Assembly (NCBI GenBank): GCA_963850255.1
Contig: CAWKLL010000048.1
Span: 1 to 64,000 of the forward strand
Length of the DNA: 64,000 bases
Direction: 5' to 3'
Source: J054 sp963850255
Lineage (GTDB): Bacteria; Pseudomonadota; Gammaproteobacteria; Steroidobacterales; GCA-2729495
The notes beneath the pieces are model-generated. The model had not been told where the DNA came from. It was given only the letters and a program-made list of their open reading frames with translations, and did not search any database. This document shows positions 25,172 through 35,336 of this stretch, piece by piece (position 1 is the stretch's first letter; each line of letters opens with the position of its first letter). Made by a program: the position numbers and the translations under genes.

Positions 25172-28100
25172 ACCTGCTGGAAGAACGCGGCCCGATCGCG
25201 CTGTTTGCACGCCATCCGCTGGCCGGCAATCTGCTTATGCTGCTGATGCTGATGTTCGGTGCCTGGGGGCTGACCAAACTGAATCGCCAGGTGTTGCCGG
25301 ACTTCACGCTGGACGTGATCCTGATTACCGTGCAATGGCCGGGTGCCAGCCCCGAAGACGTTGAAGGCAACGTGATTAAGGCCATCGAGCCGGAGGTGCG
25401 TTTTCTCGAAGACGTCAAGCGCGTCGACGCCATGGCCTATGAAGGACGGGCGCAGATCTCCATCGAGATGGGTGAGGGCGCGGACATGTCCAAGGCCCTC
25501 ACCGACGTGCAGGCGGCGGTCGCGCGCATCACCACCTTTCCTGCCGACATCGAAAGACCGGTGATTAGCCAGGTGGTCGAGAGCGACGAGGTTTGCCGTA
25601 TCGAAATCAGCGGTCCATTTCCGGAGAGCGCCCTCAAGGTACATGCCCGGCGTATTCGTGACGACCTGCTGGACCTCGGTCTCGATCGCGTTGAGATGCT
25701 GGGCTTGCGCGATGCCGAAATCTGGGTCGAGGTGACGCCGGCGGTCTTGCGCCAGCTCGATGTGACCGTCGACGACATCGCAGGTCGGATCGGCGCCTCG
25801 AGTATGGATCTTCCCTCCGGCAGCATCGAGAGCGGCGGCATGTCGCGACAGATTCGCAGTGAGTCCATGGCCCGCAGTGCCGCGGAAGTCGGCGAAATCG
25901 AGATCGTTTCGCGCACCAGCGGTGAACGCGTGTTGCTCAAGGACGTGGCGCGTATTCGCGAAACCTTCCAGGAAAACTCCACCAGCCATCGACTCGGTAG
26001 AGGGACGGCCATCGGTCTGAGCGTATCGCGTTCCGGCAAGCTCGATTCCATTGAAGCGCAGCGCATCATCATTGCCTATCTCGATGAATTGCGCGCCGAA
26101 TTACCGCCGACGCTGCGCGTTGATTTGTTCGACGTATTTGCTGATCAGGCGACCCAGCGCGTGCGCATGTTACTGACCAACGGCTTTACCGGCTTGCTGT
26201 TGGTAATGGCCGTGCTGTTTCTGTTCCTGAATGGGCGCGTGGCCTTCTGGGTGGCCATGGGCATCCCCATTTCCATCATGGCGGCCCTGGGCGGCATGGC
26301 GATGCTGGGCATGACCCTGAACATGATCAGCATGTTCGCCATCATCATGGGGCTGGGTATCATCGTTGATGACGCCATCGTGGTTGGTGAGCACACCGAG
26401 ATGCTGCACCGGCATGGCACGCCCACAGGCGAGTCGGCACTGGCCGGCGCGCGGGTAATGTTTGCGCCGGTGATGGCCGCATCCCTGACCACCATTGCGG
26501 CGTTTTTTCCGATTCTTACCGTCAGCGCTGAAGTCGGGCGTATTGTGCGCGAACTGCCGCTGACCATCATCCTGATCATTATTGCCAGCCTGGCCGAATG
26601 TTTTCTGGTGCTGCCGATGCACCTCAAGCATGCACTGCGGCAGATGGATAGCGCTCCCAAGCCGCCGACGCGTTTTAACCAGGCCTTCGTGCGCTTTCGC
26701 GAAAATAAATTTACTGTAGCGGCCCGGGCTAGCTATCGGAATCGTTACAGCACCGCGCTGGCCACCGTATGCGGATTCGCCATGGCCCTGACGCTGTTAC
26801 TCTCCGGTCGTGTCGGCTTCGAGTTTTTTCCGTCGCCGGAAACGGACACCATCTTCGCCAGTTTTGCGCTCACGCCGGGCAGTCCGCGCGAACGTTCCGA
26901 ACTCATGCTGGAGGAAATCGAGCGCGCCTTCAGGCGGGCCGAAGCAGACTTGACCGACGACGCCGGTGGTCTGCTGGTATACGGCTTCAGCAGCATCGGC
27001 TCGACGGGCGGGCGCGGTGGTGAAGCCAGTTTGTCTGGTGATCACGTCGGCGTTTACACCGTCGAACTGCAGCCCGGGGACATACGCCAGGTTCGCAACG
27101 GACCCTTGATCCAGGCCTGGCTGGAAGAGGTCCGCAGTATCGCGGGCCTTGAGCGCCTGACAATTTTCGAACGCAGTGCCGGCGGGCCGCCCGGGCGGGA
27201 TATCGACGTGCGCCTGGCCGGCGCCGACCTTGGCCGTCTGAAAGCCGCTGCTGCTGCGCTGGCGCGTGAGATCAAGACTATTCCTGGCGTTACCGCCGTC
27301 GAAGACAATCTGCCTTACGGCAAGCAGGAGATTGTTATCGATGTCACGCCGGCCGGGCGGGCCATGGGCTTTAACACCCAGTCGGTGGCACGCCAGGTGC
27401 GAAATGCTTTCGAGGGCGCCATCGCACGCCGCTTCTCGGATCAACAGGAAGAAGTGCTGGTGCGGGTCAAGCTGGCGGAATCGGCCAGCTCGCCCGACAG
27501 TATTCGCGAGCTCTACCTGCGCGCCCCCGATGGCGCCGAAGTACCGCTGCCCGAGGTGGCGAGCCTGCAGACTCGCGTGGGCTACTCACAAATTCGCCGC
27601 GAAGACGGGATCACCCAGGTTTCAGTGACTGCCGATGTCGATTCGACCGTGGCCACCAGTAACGAAGTGCTGGCCAGTGTGTCGCGTGACATTCTGCCCG
27701 GAATTCGCGAAGCGTTTGGTGTCGAGTTGAGCTTCAAAGGCAAGGCCGAGGAACAGGCTGAAGCCGTGGGCGATACTCGTGTTGCGCTCGGTATTGCGCT
27801 GGCCACCATGTACATCATCCTCGCCTGGGTATTTTCCAGCTACACGACACCACTGGTAGTGATGTCGGTAATCCCTTTCGGACTCATCGGCGCCATCGTT
27901 GGTCACTGGGTGATGGGTTACAGCCTGAACATGCTCAGCCTGATGGCCTTGCTGGGACTATCCGGTGTGATGATCAATGACTCCATCATCATGGTATCGG
28001 CCTGCAAACGTTTAATGGCATCGGGTAAACAGCTCGGCGATGCCGTGTTGTCAGCGGCCTGCGAGCGCCTGCGCCCGGTTATCCTGACTACCCTCACCAC

Positions 28101-28296
28101 CATCGGCGGACTGCTGCCGTTGTTGTTCGAGCGCAGTCTGCAGGCACAGCTGGTGCAACCCCTGGCGGTTACGCTGATTTTCGGGCTGCTGTTCGCCCCG
28201 TTGCTGGTGCTGTTTTTTGTGCCGGCGCTGCTGGGTATCGGCGATGATCTGAAACGCCGCCTGACTGCGAGAAGGCCACCGCTGGCCCAGGCCTGA
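25168..28296 (+). CDS. RND efflux transporter permease (AcrB/HAE-like)
   Basis: 1042 residues, typical size. The first helix is at about 18-35 ('LAGNLLMLLMLMFGAWGL'). Large periplasmic loops follow, and helices 2-6 occur at about 335-480. The proton-relay motif is 'GLGIIVDDAIVVGEHTE'. The second half repeats the plan, with 'LGLSGVMINDSIIMVSA' near 930. 'GPPGRDIDVRLAG' lies in the second periplasmic loop. It takes drugs, metabolites or lipids from periplasm or membrane. Partner of the adaptor immediately upstream; the pair lacks a regulator and a TolC gene here. Confidence 0.95.
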   Translation: MNLLEERGPIALFARHPLAGNLLMLLMLMFGAWGLTKLNRQVLPDFTLDVILITVQWPGASPEDVEGNVIKAIEPEVRFLEDVKRVDAMAYEGRAQISIEMGEGADMSKALTDVQAAVARITTFPADIERPVISQVVESDEVCRIEISGPFPESALKVHARRIRDDLLDLGLDRVEMLGLRDAEIWVEVTPAVLRQLDVTVDDIAGRIGASSMDLPSGSIESGGMSRQIRSESMARSAAEVGEIEIVSRTSGERVLLKDVARIRETFQENSTSHRLGRGTAIGLSVSRSGKLDSIEAQRIIIAYLDELRAELPPTLRVDLFDVFADQATQRVRMLLTNGFTGLLLVMAVLFLFLNGRVAFWVAMGIPISIMAALGGMAMLGMTLNMISMFAIIMGLGIIVDDAIVVGEHTEMLHRHGTPTGESALAGARVMFAPVMAASLTTIAAFFPILTVSAEVGRIVRELPLTIILIIIASLAECFLVLPMHLKHALRQMDSAPKPPTRFNQAFVRFRENKFTVAARASYRNRYSTALATVCGFAMALTLLLSGRVGFEFFPSPETDTIFASFALTPGSPRERSELMLEEIERAFRRAEADLTDDAGGLLVYGFSSIGSTGGRGGEASLSGDHVGVYTVELQPGDIRQVRNGPLIQAWLEEVRSIAGLERLTIFERSAGGPPGRDIDVRLAGADLGRLKAAAAALAREIKTIPGVTAVEDNLPYGKQEIVIDVTPAGRAMGFNTQSVARQVRNAFEGAIARRFSDQQEEVLVRVKLAESASSPDSIRELYLRAPDGAEVPLPEVASLQTRVGYSQIRREDGITQVSVTADVDSTVATSNEVLASVSRDILPGIREAFGVELSFKGKAEEQAEAVGDTRVALGIALATMYIILAWVFSSYTTPLVVMSVIPFGLIGAIVGHWVMGYSLNMLSLMALLGLSGVMINDSIIMVSACKRLMASGKQLGDAVLSAACERLRPVILTTLTTIGGLLPLLFERSLQAQLVQPLAVTLIFGLLFAPLLVLFFVPALLGIGDDLKRRLTARRPPLAQA

Positions 28297-28346
28297 CAGC
28301 TGCCGGGCTGGTTTGACCGCCCTGCCTCTGGCACCTTAAGCGCATT

Positions 28347-29096
28347 ATGAGTAGCCGCCCGCCGCTGATAGGCGTGGTCTCTGACCGACGCATCATTGAA
28401 CCCCATCCTTTTCACGTGGTGGGCGAAAAGTACTCGCGTGCACTGGTGGATGCCGCCGACGCTTATCCCGTCGGACTGCCGGCCTTCGCTGACGAATTCG
28501 ATGTGCTGCAGATACTCGACCGGCTGGACGGTCTGTTGCTGACAGGCAGCCCGTCGAACGTCGCGCCGCAGCGCTATCACGGACCGGCCAGCGCCGCGGG
28601 CAGTCTGCATGACCTGGCGCGCGACCAGGCCAGCTTTGCGCTGATTCCCGCTGCGCTGCGCCTCGGACTGCCGCTGCTGGCCATTTGCCGCGGTTGCCAG
28701 GAGCTGAATGTGGCCCTGGGTGGCAGCCTGCACCAGGCTGTGCATAGCGTGCCGGGCTACAACATTCACCATGAAGATCCTGATCAGCCGCTGGAGGTTC
28801 AATATGGCCCGGCGCACAGCGTCAGCTTTACGCGCGGTGGTCTGCTGATCGAACTGACGGGTCGTCGCACGGCCATAGTCAATTCAGTGCATCACCAGGG
28901 TATTGATCAACTGGCCGACGGTCTGGCCGTGGAAGCCACGGCTGAAGACGGCCTGATCGAGGCTGTGACGGTGCGTGACGCAGCGGGTTTCGTCCTCGGT
29001 GTACAGTGGCACCCGGAATGGCGAGTGACGGAAGATCCGGTATCCGTCGCCATATTTCAGGCTTTTGGCGAAGCCTGCGTGGAGTATCGACGATGA
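28347..29096 (+). CDS. puuD: Gamma-glutamyl-GABA hydrolase (PuuD-like class I glutamine amidotransferase)
   Basis: 249 residues. The catalytic Cys sits in 'LLAICRGCQELNVALGG', and His/Glu in 'VLGVQWHPEW'. 'DGLLLTGSPSNVAPQRY' is the oxyanion region of the Peptidase C26/PuuD branch. PuuD frees GABA and glutamate from gamma-glutamyl-GABA at the end of the Puu pathway. Its TGA overlaps the ATG of the glutamine-synthetase-like gene. First gene of the polyamine operon. Confidence 0.92.
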   Translation: MSSRPPLIGVVSDRRIIEPHPFHVVGEKYSRALVDAADAYPVGLPAFADEFDVLQILDRLDGLLLTGSPSNVAPQRYHGPASAAGSLHDLARDQASFALIPAALRLGLPLLAICRGCQELNVALGGSLHQAVHSVPGYNIHHEDPDQPLEVQYGPAHSVSFTRGGLLIELTGRRTAIVNSVHHQGIDQLADGLAVEATAEDGLIEAVTVRDAAGFVLGVQWHPEWRVTEDPVSVAIFQAFGEACVEYRR

Positions 29097-30431
29097 GCGA
29101 ACAGGATCGGCTGGCCGGCTGGCTGGCGGAGCATAAAATTTCCGAAATTGAAGCCGTGGTGCCTGACATGGCCGGTGTGGCGCGTGGAAAATTTATGCCG
29201 GCGTCTAAATTCTCCGGCAAAGAAAACATGCGCCTGCCCAGTTCCGTGTTTATCCAGACCATTACCGGTGAATATGCTGATGAGAAATACATCGGTTCCA
29301 TGGATGCCGACCTCGACCTGGTACCCGATCTGGACACCCTGCGCATCGTGCCCTGGGCCAATGAGCCCACCGCCTGCGTCATACATGACTGTTTTTTTCC
29401 CGATGGTTCGCCGGTAGATTTGTCGCCGCGCCAGGTATTGCGCGACGTGCTCGCACTCTATGAAGCGCGGGGTCTGCGTCCGCAGGTCGCGCCGGAAGTC
29501 GAGTTCTACCTGGTCAAGCGAAATACCGACCCGGACTATCCCCTCGAGCCACCCGTCGGTCGCTCCGGTCGCCAGGAATCCGTCCGCCAGCCCTTTAGCA
29601 TGGATGCCATCGACGAATTCGAGCCGTTGATCGAAGACATCTACGACTACTGCGAAGCCCAGCAGCTGATGGTCGATAACCTGGTGCATGAGGGCGGTAC
29701 CGCGCAGCTGGAAATTAATTTCGAGCACGGTGATGCGCTGGCCCTGGCCGATCAGATTTTCCTGTTCAAGCGCATCGTGCGCGAAACGGCCATGCGCCAT
29801 AACATCTATGCGACCTTCATGGCCAAGCCGATGGAAAGCGAGCCGGGCAGTTCCATGCATTGGCATGTCAGCATGCTGGCCGAAGACAGCGGGCAGAATA
29901 TTTTCTCAGCGGCCGAGGGTGAAACGCCGGAGTTTCTTGCCTTTATCGCCGGACTGCAGACCTATCTGTCGGACTTCCATGTGATGTGCGCGCCGTACGT
30001 AAATTCCTATCGGCGCTTACAGCGTTTCATGTCGGCGCCGATCAATCTGCGCTGGGGCTACGACAATCGCACCGTGGGTCTGCGCGTGCCGCGCTCCGAG
30101 CCTGCCGACCGGCGCATTGAGAACTCGCCTGGCCGGCGCCGATGCCAATCCCTACCTGGCTATCGCCGCATCCCTGGCAGCCGGATACCTGGGCATGGAG
30201 CAGGGGCTCAAGCCGACCGCGCGTGAAACCGGCAATGCCTACAAAAAGCCCGTCAAGTTGCCGCGCAACCTCGATCATGCGGTCGACCGTTTCGAACGCA
30301 GCAAGGCCGCCCGGCAGATTTTCGGTGAGCGTTTCGTCACCGTATATGCCGCGATAAAGCGCGCCGAGTTCGAACGCTACTTTGAAGTGATCAGCCCCTG
30401 GGAGCGTGAGCACTTGTTGCTAAGTGTTTAG
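29093..30431 (+). pseudogene. puuA: Gamma-glutamylpolyamine synthetase (PuuA/glutamine synthetase family), frameshifted
   Basis: Glutamine-synthetase fold that in PuuA couples glutamate to putrescine. 'VVPDMAGVARGKFMPASKF' opens it, 'APEVEFYLVK' and 'AQLEINFEHGDAL' carry metal-binding glutamates, 'GSSMHWHVSML' is the ATP/metal motif, 'NLRWGYDNRTVGLRVP' the glutamate site. The frame fails after '...RRIEN' at 30125; the +1 frame resumes 'RLAGADANPYLAIAASLA' exactly as the family requires and runs to 30431. Removing the T at 30125 gives about 445 residues. Probably functional in the real genome. Confidence 0.85.
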
Positions 30432-30444
30432 CCTGTCACGACGC

Positions 30445-31829
30445 ATGCAAGACATGACCTCTGCACTCGATACGGCTACGCTTCAGGATCTCGATCGGCG
30501 TCATTACCTGCATCCGTTCACCGATTCCAAAGATCTGGCCGCGCACGGCAGTCGCATCATCATCTCGCGCCGAAGGCATCTACATTTTCGATTCCGGAGG
30601 ACCGGCGCATCCTCGACGGCATGTCTGGCCTGTGGTGCGTGGGCTTGGGTTACGGTCGTCGCGAACTGATCGATGCAGCCAGTCGCCAGCTGGAGACGCT
30701 GCCTTACTACAACAGCTTCTTTCAATGCGCCCATCCGCCGGCCATTGAACTGGCTGCGCGCCTGGCAGCGCTCAGCCCGCCAGGTTTCGAGCGGGTGTTT
30801 TTCACCGGTGGCGGATCCGAGGCGAACGACACGGTGCTGCGCCTGGTGCGCCAGTACTGGGCGCTGCAGGGCCAGCCTGGCAAGCGCATCATCATCAGCC
30901 GCCGCAATGCCTATCACGGCAGCACGGTGGCCGCCGCCAGTCTCGGCGGCATGGCCTTCATGCATGCCCAGGGCGGCTTGCCCATCGCGGGTATCGAGCA
31001 CATCGAACAGCCTTATTGGTACGCGCTGGGCGGTGACGAGTCGCCGCAGGACTTCGGTCTGCGTATCGCCGCGCAACTCGAGCAGAGAATCGAATCCCTC
31101 GGTGTACACCAGGTGGCGGCGTTCATTGCCGAGCCCGTGCAGGGCGCCGGTGGCGCCATCATTCCACCGGACAGTTACTGGCCGGAAATTCAGCGTATCT
31201 GCGATCAGTACGGCATCTTGCTGGTGGCTGACGAGGTGATCACCGGCTTCGGCCGACTCGGCGATTGGTTTGCTTCCACGGGCTACGGTATTCGCCCGGA
31301 CCTGATGCCCTTCGCCAAGGGCGTGACCTCGGGCTACCTGCCGCTGGGCGGGGTGATGGTCAACGATCGGGTCGCCGACCTGCTGGTGGAAAAGGGCGGT
31401 GAGTTTGCGCATGGCTATACCTACTCCGGTCATCCCGTGGCCTGTGCCGTTGGCCTGGCGACCCTGGAAGTACTGGAGCGCGAGCAAATCCCGGCGCGGG
31501 TAAAAAACGACATCGGCCCGTACTTTGCGCGACGCTGGCAGCAACTGGCTGAGCATCCGCTGGTGGGCGAAGCGCGTAGCCGCGGCCTGATCGGCGCACT
31601 GGAATTGGTGGCGGATAAACAAACGCGTGAGCGCTTTCCCGCTGCGCAGCAGGTCGGCACGCTGTGCCGGGACCTTTGCGTGGATAACGGCCTGGTGATG
31701 CGTGCTGTGGGCGATACCATGATCGTCGCGCCGCCTTTGATTATCAGCCCTGAGCAAATTGATGAACTGGTGCAGATCGCCGCGCGAGTACTTGATCTGA
31801 CCGCCGCGGCACTGGCGGCCCGTGACTGA
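30445..31829 (+). pseudogene. Class III aminotransferase (polyamine:pyruvate type), two frame breaks
   Basis: PLP enzyme like SpuC. The start 'LDRRHYLHPFTDSKDLAAHG' is followed by two +1 shifts, at about 30570 (before 'AEGIYIFDS') and 30597 (before 'EDRRILDGMSGLWCVGLGYG'). From there the frame is intact to 31829: 'VFFTGGGSEANDTVLRLVR', 'RRNAYHGSTVAAASLGG', 'IAEPVQGAGGAIIPP', 'ADEVITGFGRLG', and PLP-lysine in 'PFAKGVTSGYLPLGG'. It would deaminate putrescine or a related amine to an aldehyde. The ATG at 30445 is preferred; 30454 is possible. Confidence 0.85.
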
Positions 31830-33126
31830 AGCCCGGTCGTCTTCCGCATCGGCCGAACTCGAAGGCTATCCCGCGAGTTACTACGCCGCTACCTCAATTG
31901 GCACAACGGCGCCACGCCAGTTGCAGGAATACTTGCGCGCCGATGTTTGCGTTATTGGCGGCGGCTATACCGGACTCTCCGCGGCCCTGCATCTGCGTCA
32001 GCGCGGCTACTCGGTAATTTTGCTGGAGGCTGAACGGATCGGCTGGGGCGCGTCGGGCCGTAATGGCGGACAAATCGGCAGCGGCCAGCGCCAGGCAGAA
32101 GCGCAGCTGGAAAAGCGTTTCGGTTTACCTGCTGCCCGCCTGCTCTGGGACAGCGCCGAAGCGGCCAAAGCCTGCGTGCGCGACCTGATCGAAACGCATC
32201 AGATCGACTGCGACCTGACACCCGGGCAGCTGATTACCGCCGCCAAGCCAGGGGATGCCGGCGACCTGGAACAGCGCGCCGAGCGCTTGCAGCGCGACTA
32301 CGGGTATAAGCAGATACGCTATCTCGACCGCAGCCAATTGCGTGACCACCTGCAGAGCGATGCCTTCCATGGTGCCACCCTGGATACCGGTGCCATGCAC
32401 CTGCATCCGTTGAACTACGCCCTCGGCCTGGCGCGCGCCTGTCGTGATGCCGGCGTGCAATTGTTTGAGCAGTCTGCCGTCACGGCCTATACCCGCAGCC
32501 AGCCAGCGACCGTAGAGACCGCCTGCGGCCAGGTACGCGCCGATCATGTGGTGGTGGCCTGCAACGGCTATCTGCAACGCCTGGAACCGCGGCTGGCCGG
32601 GCGAATTATGCCGATTAACAACTTCATGGTTGCTACCGCGCCGCTGCCACAGCCCGAGCCATTGATTCGCGATGGCGTTTGCGTGCATGACACGCGTTTC
32701 GTGGTGAACTACTTTCGTCTCAGCGCCGACGGTCGCCTGTTATTTGGTGGTGGCGAGAATTACCGGCGGCGTTTTCCGACAGATATCGCTGCCTTCGTTC
32801 GACCCAGTCTGCTCGGCGTCTTTCCGCAGCTGGCCGATACACGCGTTGACTATGCCTGGGGTGGTACGCTGGCTATTACGCTGAGTCGATTGCCGCACCT
32901 TGGGCGGCTGCCGCCCAACGTGTATTTTGGGCATGGTTTTTCCGGGCACGGTGTGTCCATGGCTACATTTGCCGGCCGGCTGCTGGCCGAGGCGCTGGCG
33001 GGCGAGCCCGCAGGTTTCGATCTGTATGCCGATTTGCCGATTCGTCGTTTCCCCGGCGGCACCCTGTTGCGCTGGCCGGGTCTGGTAACCGGTATGTTGT
33101 GGTACGCAATGCGCGATCGCTTATGA
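31822..33126 (+). CDS. puuB: FAD-dependent amine oxidase, gamma-glutamylputrescine oxidase (PuuB) type
   Basis: 434 residues from a GTG overlapping the aminotransferase stop. The DAO-type FAD motif is 'ADVCVIGGGYTGLSAALHL', then 'ERIGWGASGRNGGQIGSGQ', a hallmark of PuuB-like oxidases. 'VNYFRLSADGRLLFGGGENY' and 'GHGFSGHGVSMATFAG' close the C-terminal substrate and FAD sites. PuuB oxidises gamma-glutamylputrescine to the aldehyde, the step after PuuA. A PuuC-type aldehyde dehydrogenase is not in the window. Confidence 0.93.
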   Translation: MTEARSSSASAELEGYPASYYAATSIGTTAPRQLQEYLRADVCVIGGGYTGLSAALHLRQRGYSVILLEAERIGWGASGRNGGQIGSGQRQAEAQLEKRFGLPAARLLWDSAEAAKACVRDLIETHQIDCDLTPGQLITAAKPGDAGDLEQRAERLQRDYGYKQIRYLDRSQLRDHLQSDAFHGATLDTGAMHLHPLNYALGLARACRDAGVQLFEQSAVTAYTRSQPATVETACGQVRADHVVVACNGYLQRLEPRLAGRIMPINNFMVATAPLPQPEPLIRDGVCVHDTRFVVNYFRLSADGRLLFGGGENYRRRFPTDIAAFVRPSLLGVFPQLADTRVDYAWGGTLAITLSRLPHLGRLPPNVYFGHGFSGHGVSMATFAGRLLAEALAGEPAGFDLYADLPIRRFPGGTLLRWPGLVTGMLWYAMRDRL

Positions 33127-33129
33127 ATA

Positions 33130-34248
33130 ATGCTGCTTGAAAGCACTGTTGTGAGAATTTTTCTGTTGTCCTGCAGTTTGCTCCTGCTGACTGCCTGCGG
33201 CGGCGTGCCCGAGGGTGATGAGCTTGAGTTGCGCGTTTATAACTGGTCGGACTACATCGCGCCGCAGACCATCTCGCGCTTCGAAACCGAAACCGGCCTG
33301 CGCGTGGTCTACGATGTTTTTGACAGCAACGAAGTCCTGGAAGCGAAACTTTTGTCCGGTGCGTCCGGCTATGATCTCGTGGTGCCGACCTCGGACTTCA
33401 TGGGCCGTCAGATTGTCGCCGGTGTATTTCAGCCGCTGGATAAATCCCTGCTGCCTAACGCGGCCAATCTGGATCCTGAACTGATGGCCCTGATCACGCA
33501 ATTTGATCCGGGCAACAGCCATGGCGTGCCCTATTTGTGGGGCACCACCGGCGTTGGCTACAACCGCGATGCCATTGCCGCACGTCTGCCGGCAGACGCG
33601 CCGCTGGATAGCCTGGATATCATTTTCAAGCCGGAATACCTGGCCAGGCTGGCCGATTGCGGCGTGGCCTTTCTCGACGCGCCGTCGGAAGTCTTCACCG
33701 CCGTGCTGCACTACCAGGGACTGGATCCGAACAGTACCGAAGCCGAAGACTATCAGGGCAGCGCGCGTAGCCTGCTGGATGGCATTCGTCCCTTCATCAC
33801 CTACTTTCATTCTTCCCAGTACATCAACGACCTGGCCAACGGCGATATTTGCGTCGCCTTTGGCTGGTCCGGCGACATACTGCAAGCGGCCAGCCGCGCC
33901 GCCGAGGCTGACAACGGCGTAAATATCGACTACCGCATTCCACGCGAGGGCGCATTGCTGTGGTTTGACATGCTGGCCATCCCCGCCGGCGCCAGGCATG
34001 TGGAAAATGCGCATCGTTTTATCGACTACCTGTTGCGCCCCGAAGTCATCGCCGAAATCACGGCCTATGTGCGCTACGCTAATCCCAACCTGCCGGCCAC
34101 GGCGCTGATACCCGAAGAGATCAGTGGCGATCCGGGTATCTATCCGCCACCGGCCGTGCGCGCGCGACTGTTCACCGACCGGGTGACGCCGCCAAGTATT
34201 GACCGGGTGATGAATCGCGAATGGACAGCAGTGAAGACCGGCCGCTAG
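33130..34248 (+). CDS. potF: Polyamine ABC transporter substrate-binding protein (PotF/PotD-like lipoprotein)
   Basis: 372 residues. Lipobox in 'LLLLTACGG' (a GTG at 33151 would give a shorter, more usual signal). Periplasmic-binding fold: 'LRVYNWSDYIAPQTISRFE' is the classical PotD/PotF opening, with 'DLVVPTSDFMGRQI', 'GVPYLWGTTGVGYN' and 'YINDLANGDICVAFGWSGD' following. PotF proteins bind putrescine or agmatine. It follows puuB by 3 bases and overlaps potG. Confidence 0.94.
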   Translation: MLLESTVVRIFLLSCSLLLLTACGGVPEGDELELRVYNWSDYIAPQTISRFETETGLRVVYDVFDSNEVLEAKLLSGASGYDLVVPTSDFMGRQIVAGVFQPLDKSLLPNAANLDPELMALITQFDPGNSHGVPYLWGTTGVGYNRDAIAARLPADAPLDSLDIIFKPEYLARLADCGVAFLDAPSEVFTAVLHYQGLDPNSTEAEDYQGSARSLLDGIRPFITYFHSSQYINDLANGDICVAFGWSGDILQAASRAAEADNGVNIDYRIPREGALLWFDMLAIPAGARHVENAHRFIDYLLRPEVIAEITAYVRYANPNLPATALIPEEISGDPGIYPPPAVRARLFTDRVTPPSIDRVMNREWTAVKTGR

Positions 34249-35336
34249 CCGCGGCCTTTGTGGAGCTGCGCGAGCTGTCGCGCAATTTCGGCGACGTGCA
34301 GGCCGTGCGCGAAGTCAGCTTCGGCATCCGCCGGGGCGAAATCTTTGCCATCCTGGGCTCATCCGGCTGCGGCAAGTCGACTCTGCTACGCATCATGGCC
34401 GGACTCGAGCAGGCCGATGCCGGCAGTGTGCTGGTGGAGGGTCAGGATATTACGGCGTTGCCGGCCTACCGCCGTCCGGTCAACATGATGTTCCAGTCCT
34501 TCGCACTGTTCCCGCATATGACGGTAGAACAAAACATTGCCTTCGGCCTGAAGCAGGACCGGATGCCGAAGACACAAATCAGCGAACGCATCGATGAAGT
34601 CCTCGACCTGGTGCAGATGCACGACTACCGCGGCCGTCGGCCCGAGCAGTTATCCGGCGGCCAGCAGCAGCGCGTGGCACTGGCCCGCAGCCTGGCCAAG
34701 CGGCCCAAGCTGTTGTTGCTGGATGAGCCCATGGGTTCGCTGGATCGCAAGCTGCGCGCCCAGATGCAGTTCGAACTGGCTGACATCATTCGCCGCGTGC
34801 GGGTGACCTGCGTGATGGTGACTCATGATCAGGAGGAGGCCATGGTGATGGCCGACCGGCTGGCCCTGATGCATGCCGGCTCGGTGGTGCAGATCGGGCG
34901 TCCGGCGTATGTCTATGCGCGGCCCAATAGCCGCTTCTCGGCCAGTTTTCTCGGCGACGTGAATTTGTTCGATGCAAAAGTGGTATCTGCTGGCCCGGAC
35001 AGTTGCCTGCTGGAAATGCCCGATCTTCGCGGTAATGTGAAAATGGCCGACAGCCATTCGCTGGCGCCCGGCACCGCGGTGACTGTCGCGGTGCGCCCGG
35101 AGCAGTTGCTGTTGAGCGAGCAGCCCCTCGACCATCGTTACAACGCCAGCACTGCGATGCTGGAAGATATTGGCTTTCTCGGTAGCCAGACCAGTTATCA
35201 CCTGCGCCTGCCCGGCGGCCGGCTGGTGTCTGCGCTGCTGGCCAGCGCCACGGTGCCGGCGAACCTCAGTCACGGCAGCCAGGTTTACCTCGGCTGGGCA
35301 GTGGAAGACGGCGTGCTCATTGCGGAGAGCTCATGA
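34221..35336 (+). CDS. potG: Polyamine ABC transporter ATP-binding protein (PotG/PotA-like)
   Basis: 371 residues. Walker A 'GSSGCGKST', Q-loop 'MMFQSFALFPHMT', signature 'LSGGQQQRVALARSL', Walker B 'KLLLLDEPMGSLD', H-switch 'VMVTHDQEE', and a C-terminal TOBE domain ('VAVRPEQLLLSEQ'). Starts 27 bases inside the potF end and overlaps potH by 4 bases. Confidence 0.94.
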   Translation: MDSSEDRPLAAAFVELRELSRNFGDVQAVREVSFGIRRGEIFAILGSSGCGKSTLLRIMAGLEQADAGSVLVEGQDITALPAYRRPVNMMFQSFALFPHMTVEQNIAFGLKQDRMPKTQISERIDEVLDLVQMHDYRGRRPEQLSGGQQQRVALARSLAKRPKLLLLDEPMGSLDRKLRAQMQFELADIIRRVRVTCVMVTHDQEEAMVMADRLALMHAGSVVQIGRPAYVYARPNSRFSASFLGDVNLFDAKVVSAGPDSCLLEMPDLRGNVKMADSHSLAPGTAVTVAVRPEQLLLSEQPLDHRYNASTAMLEDIGFLGSQTSYHLRLPGGRLVSALLASATVPANLSHGSQVYLGWAVEDGVLIAESS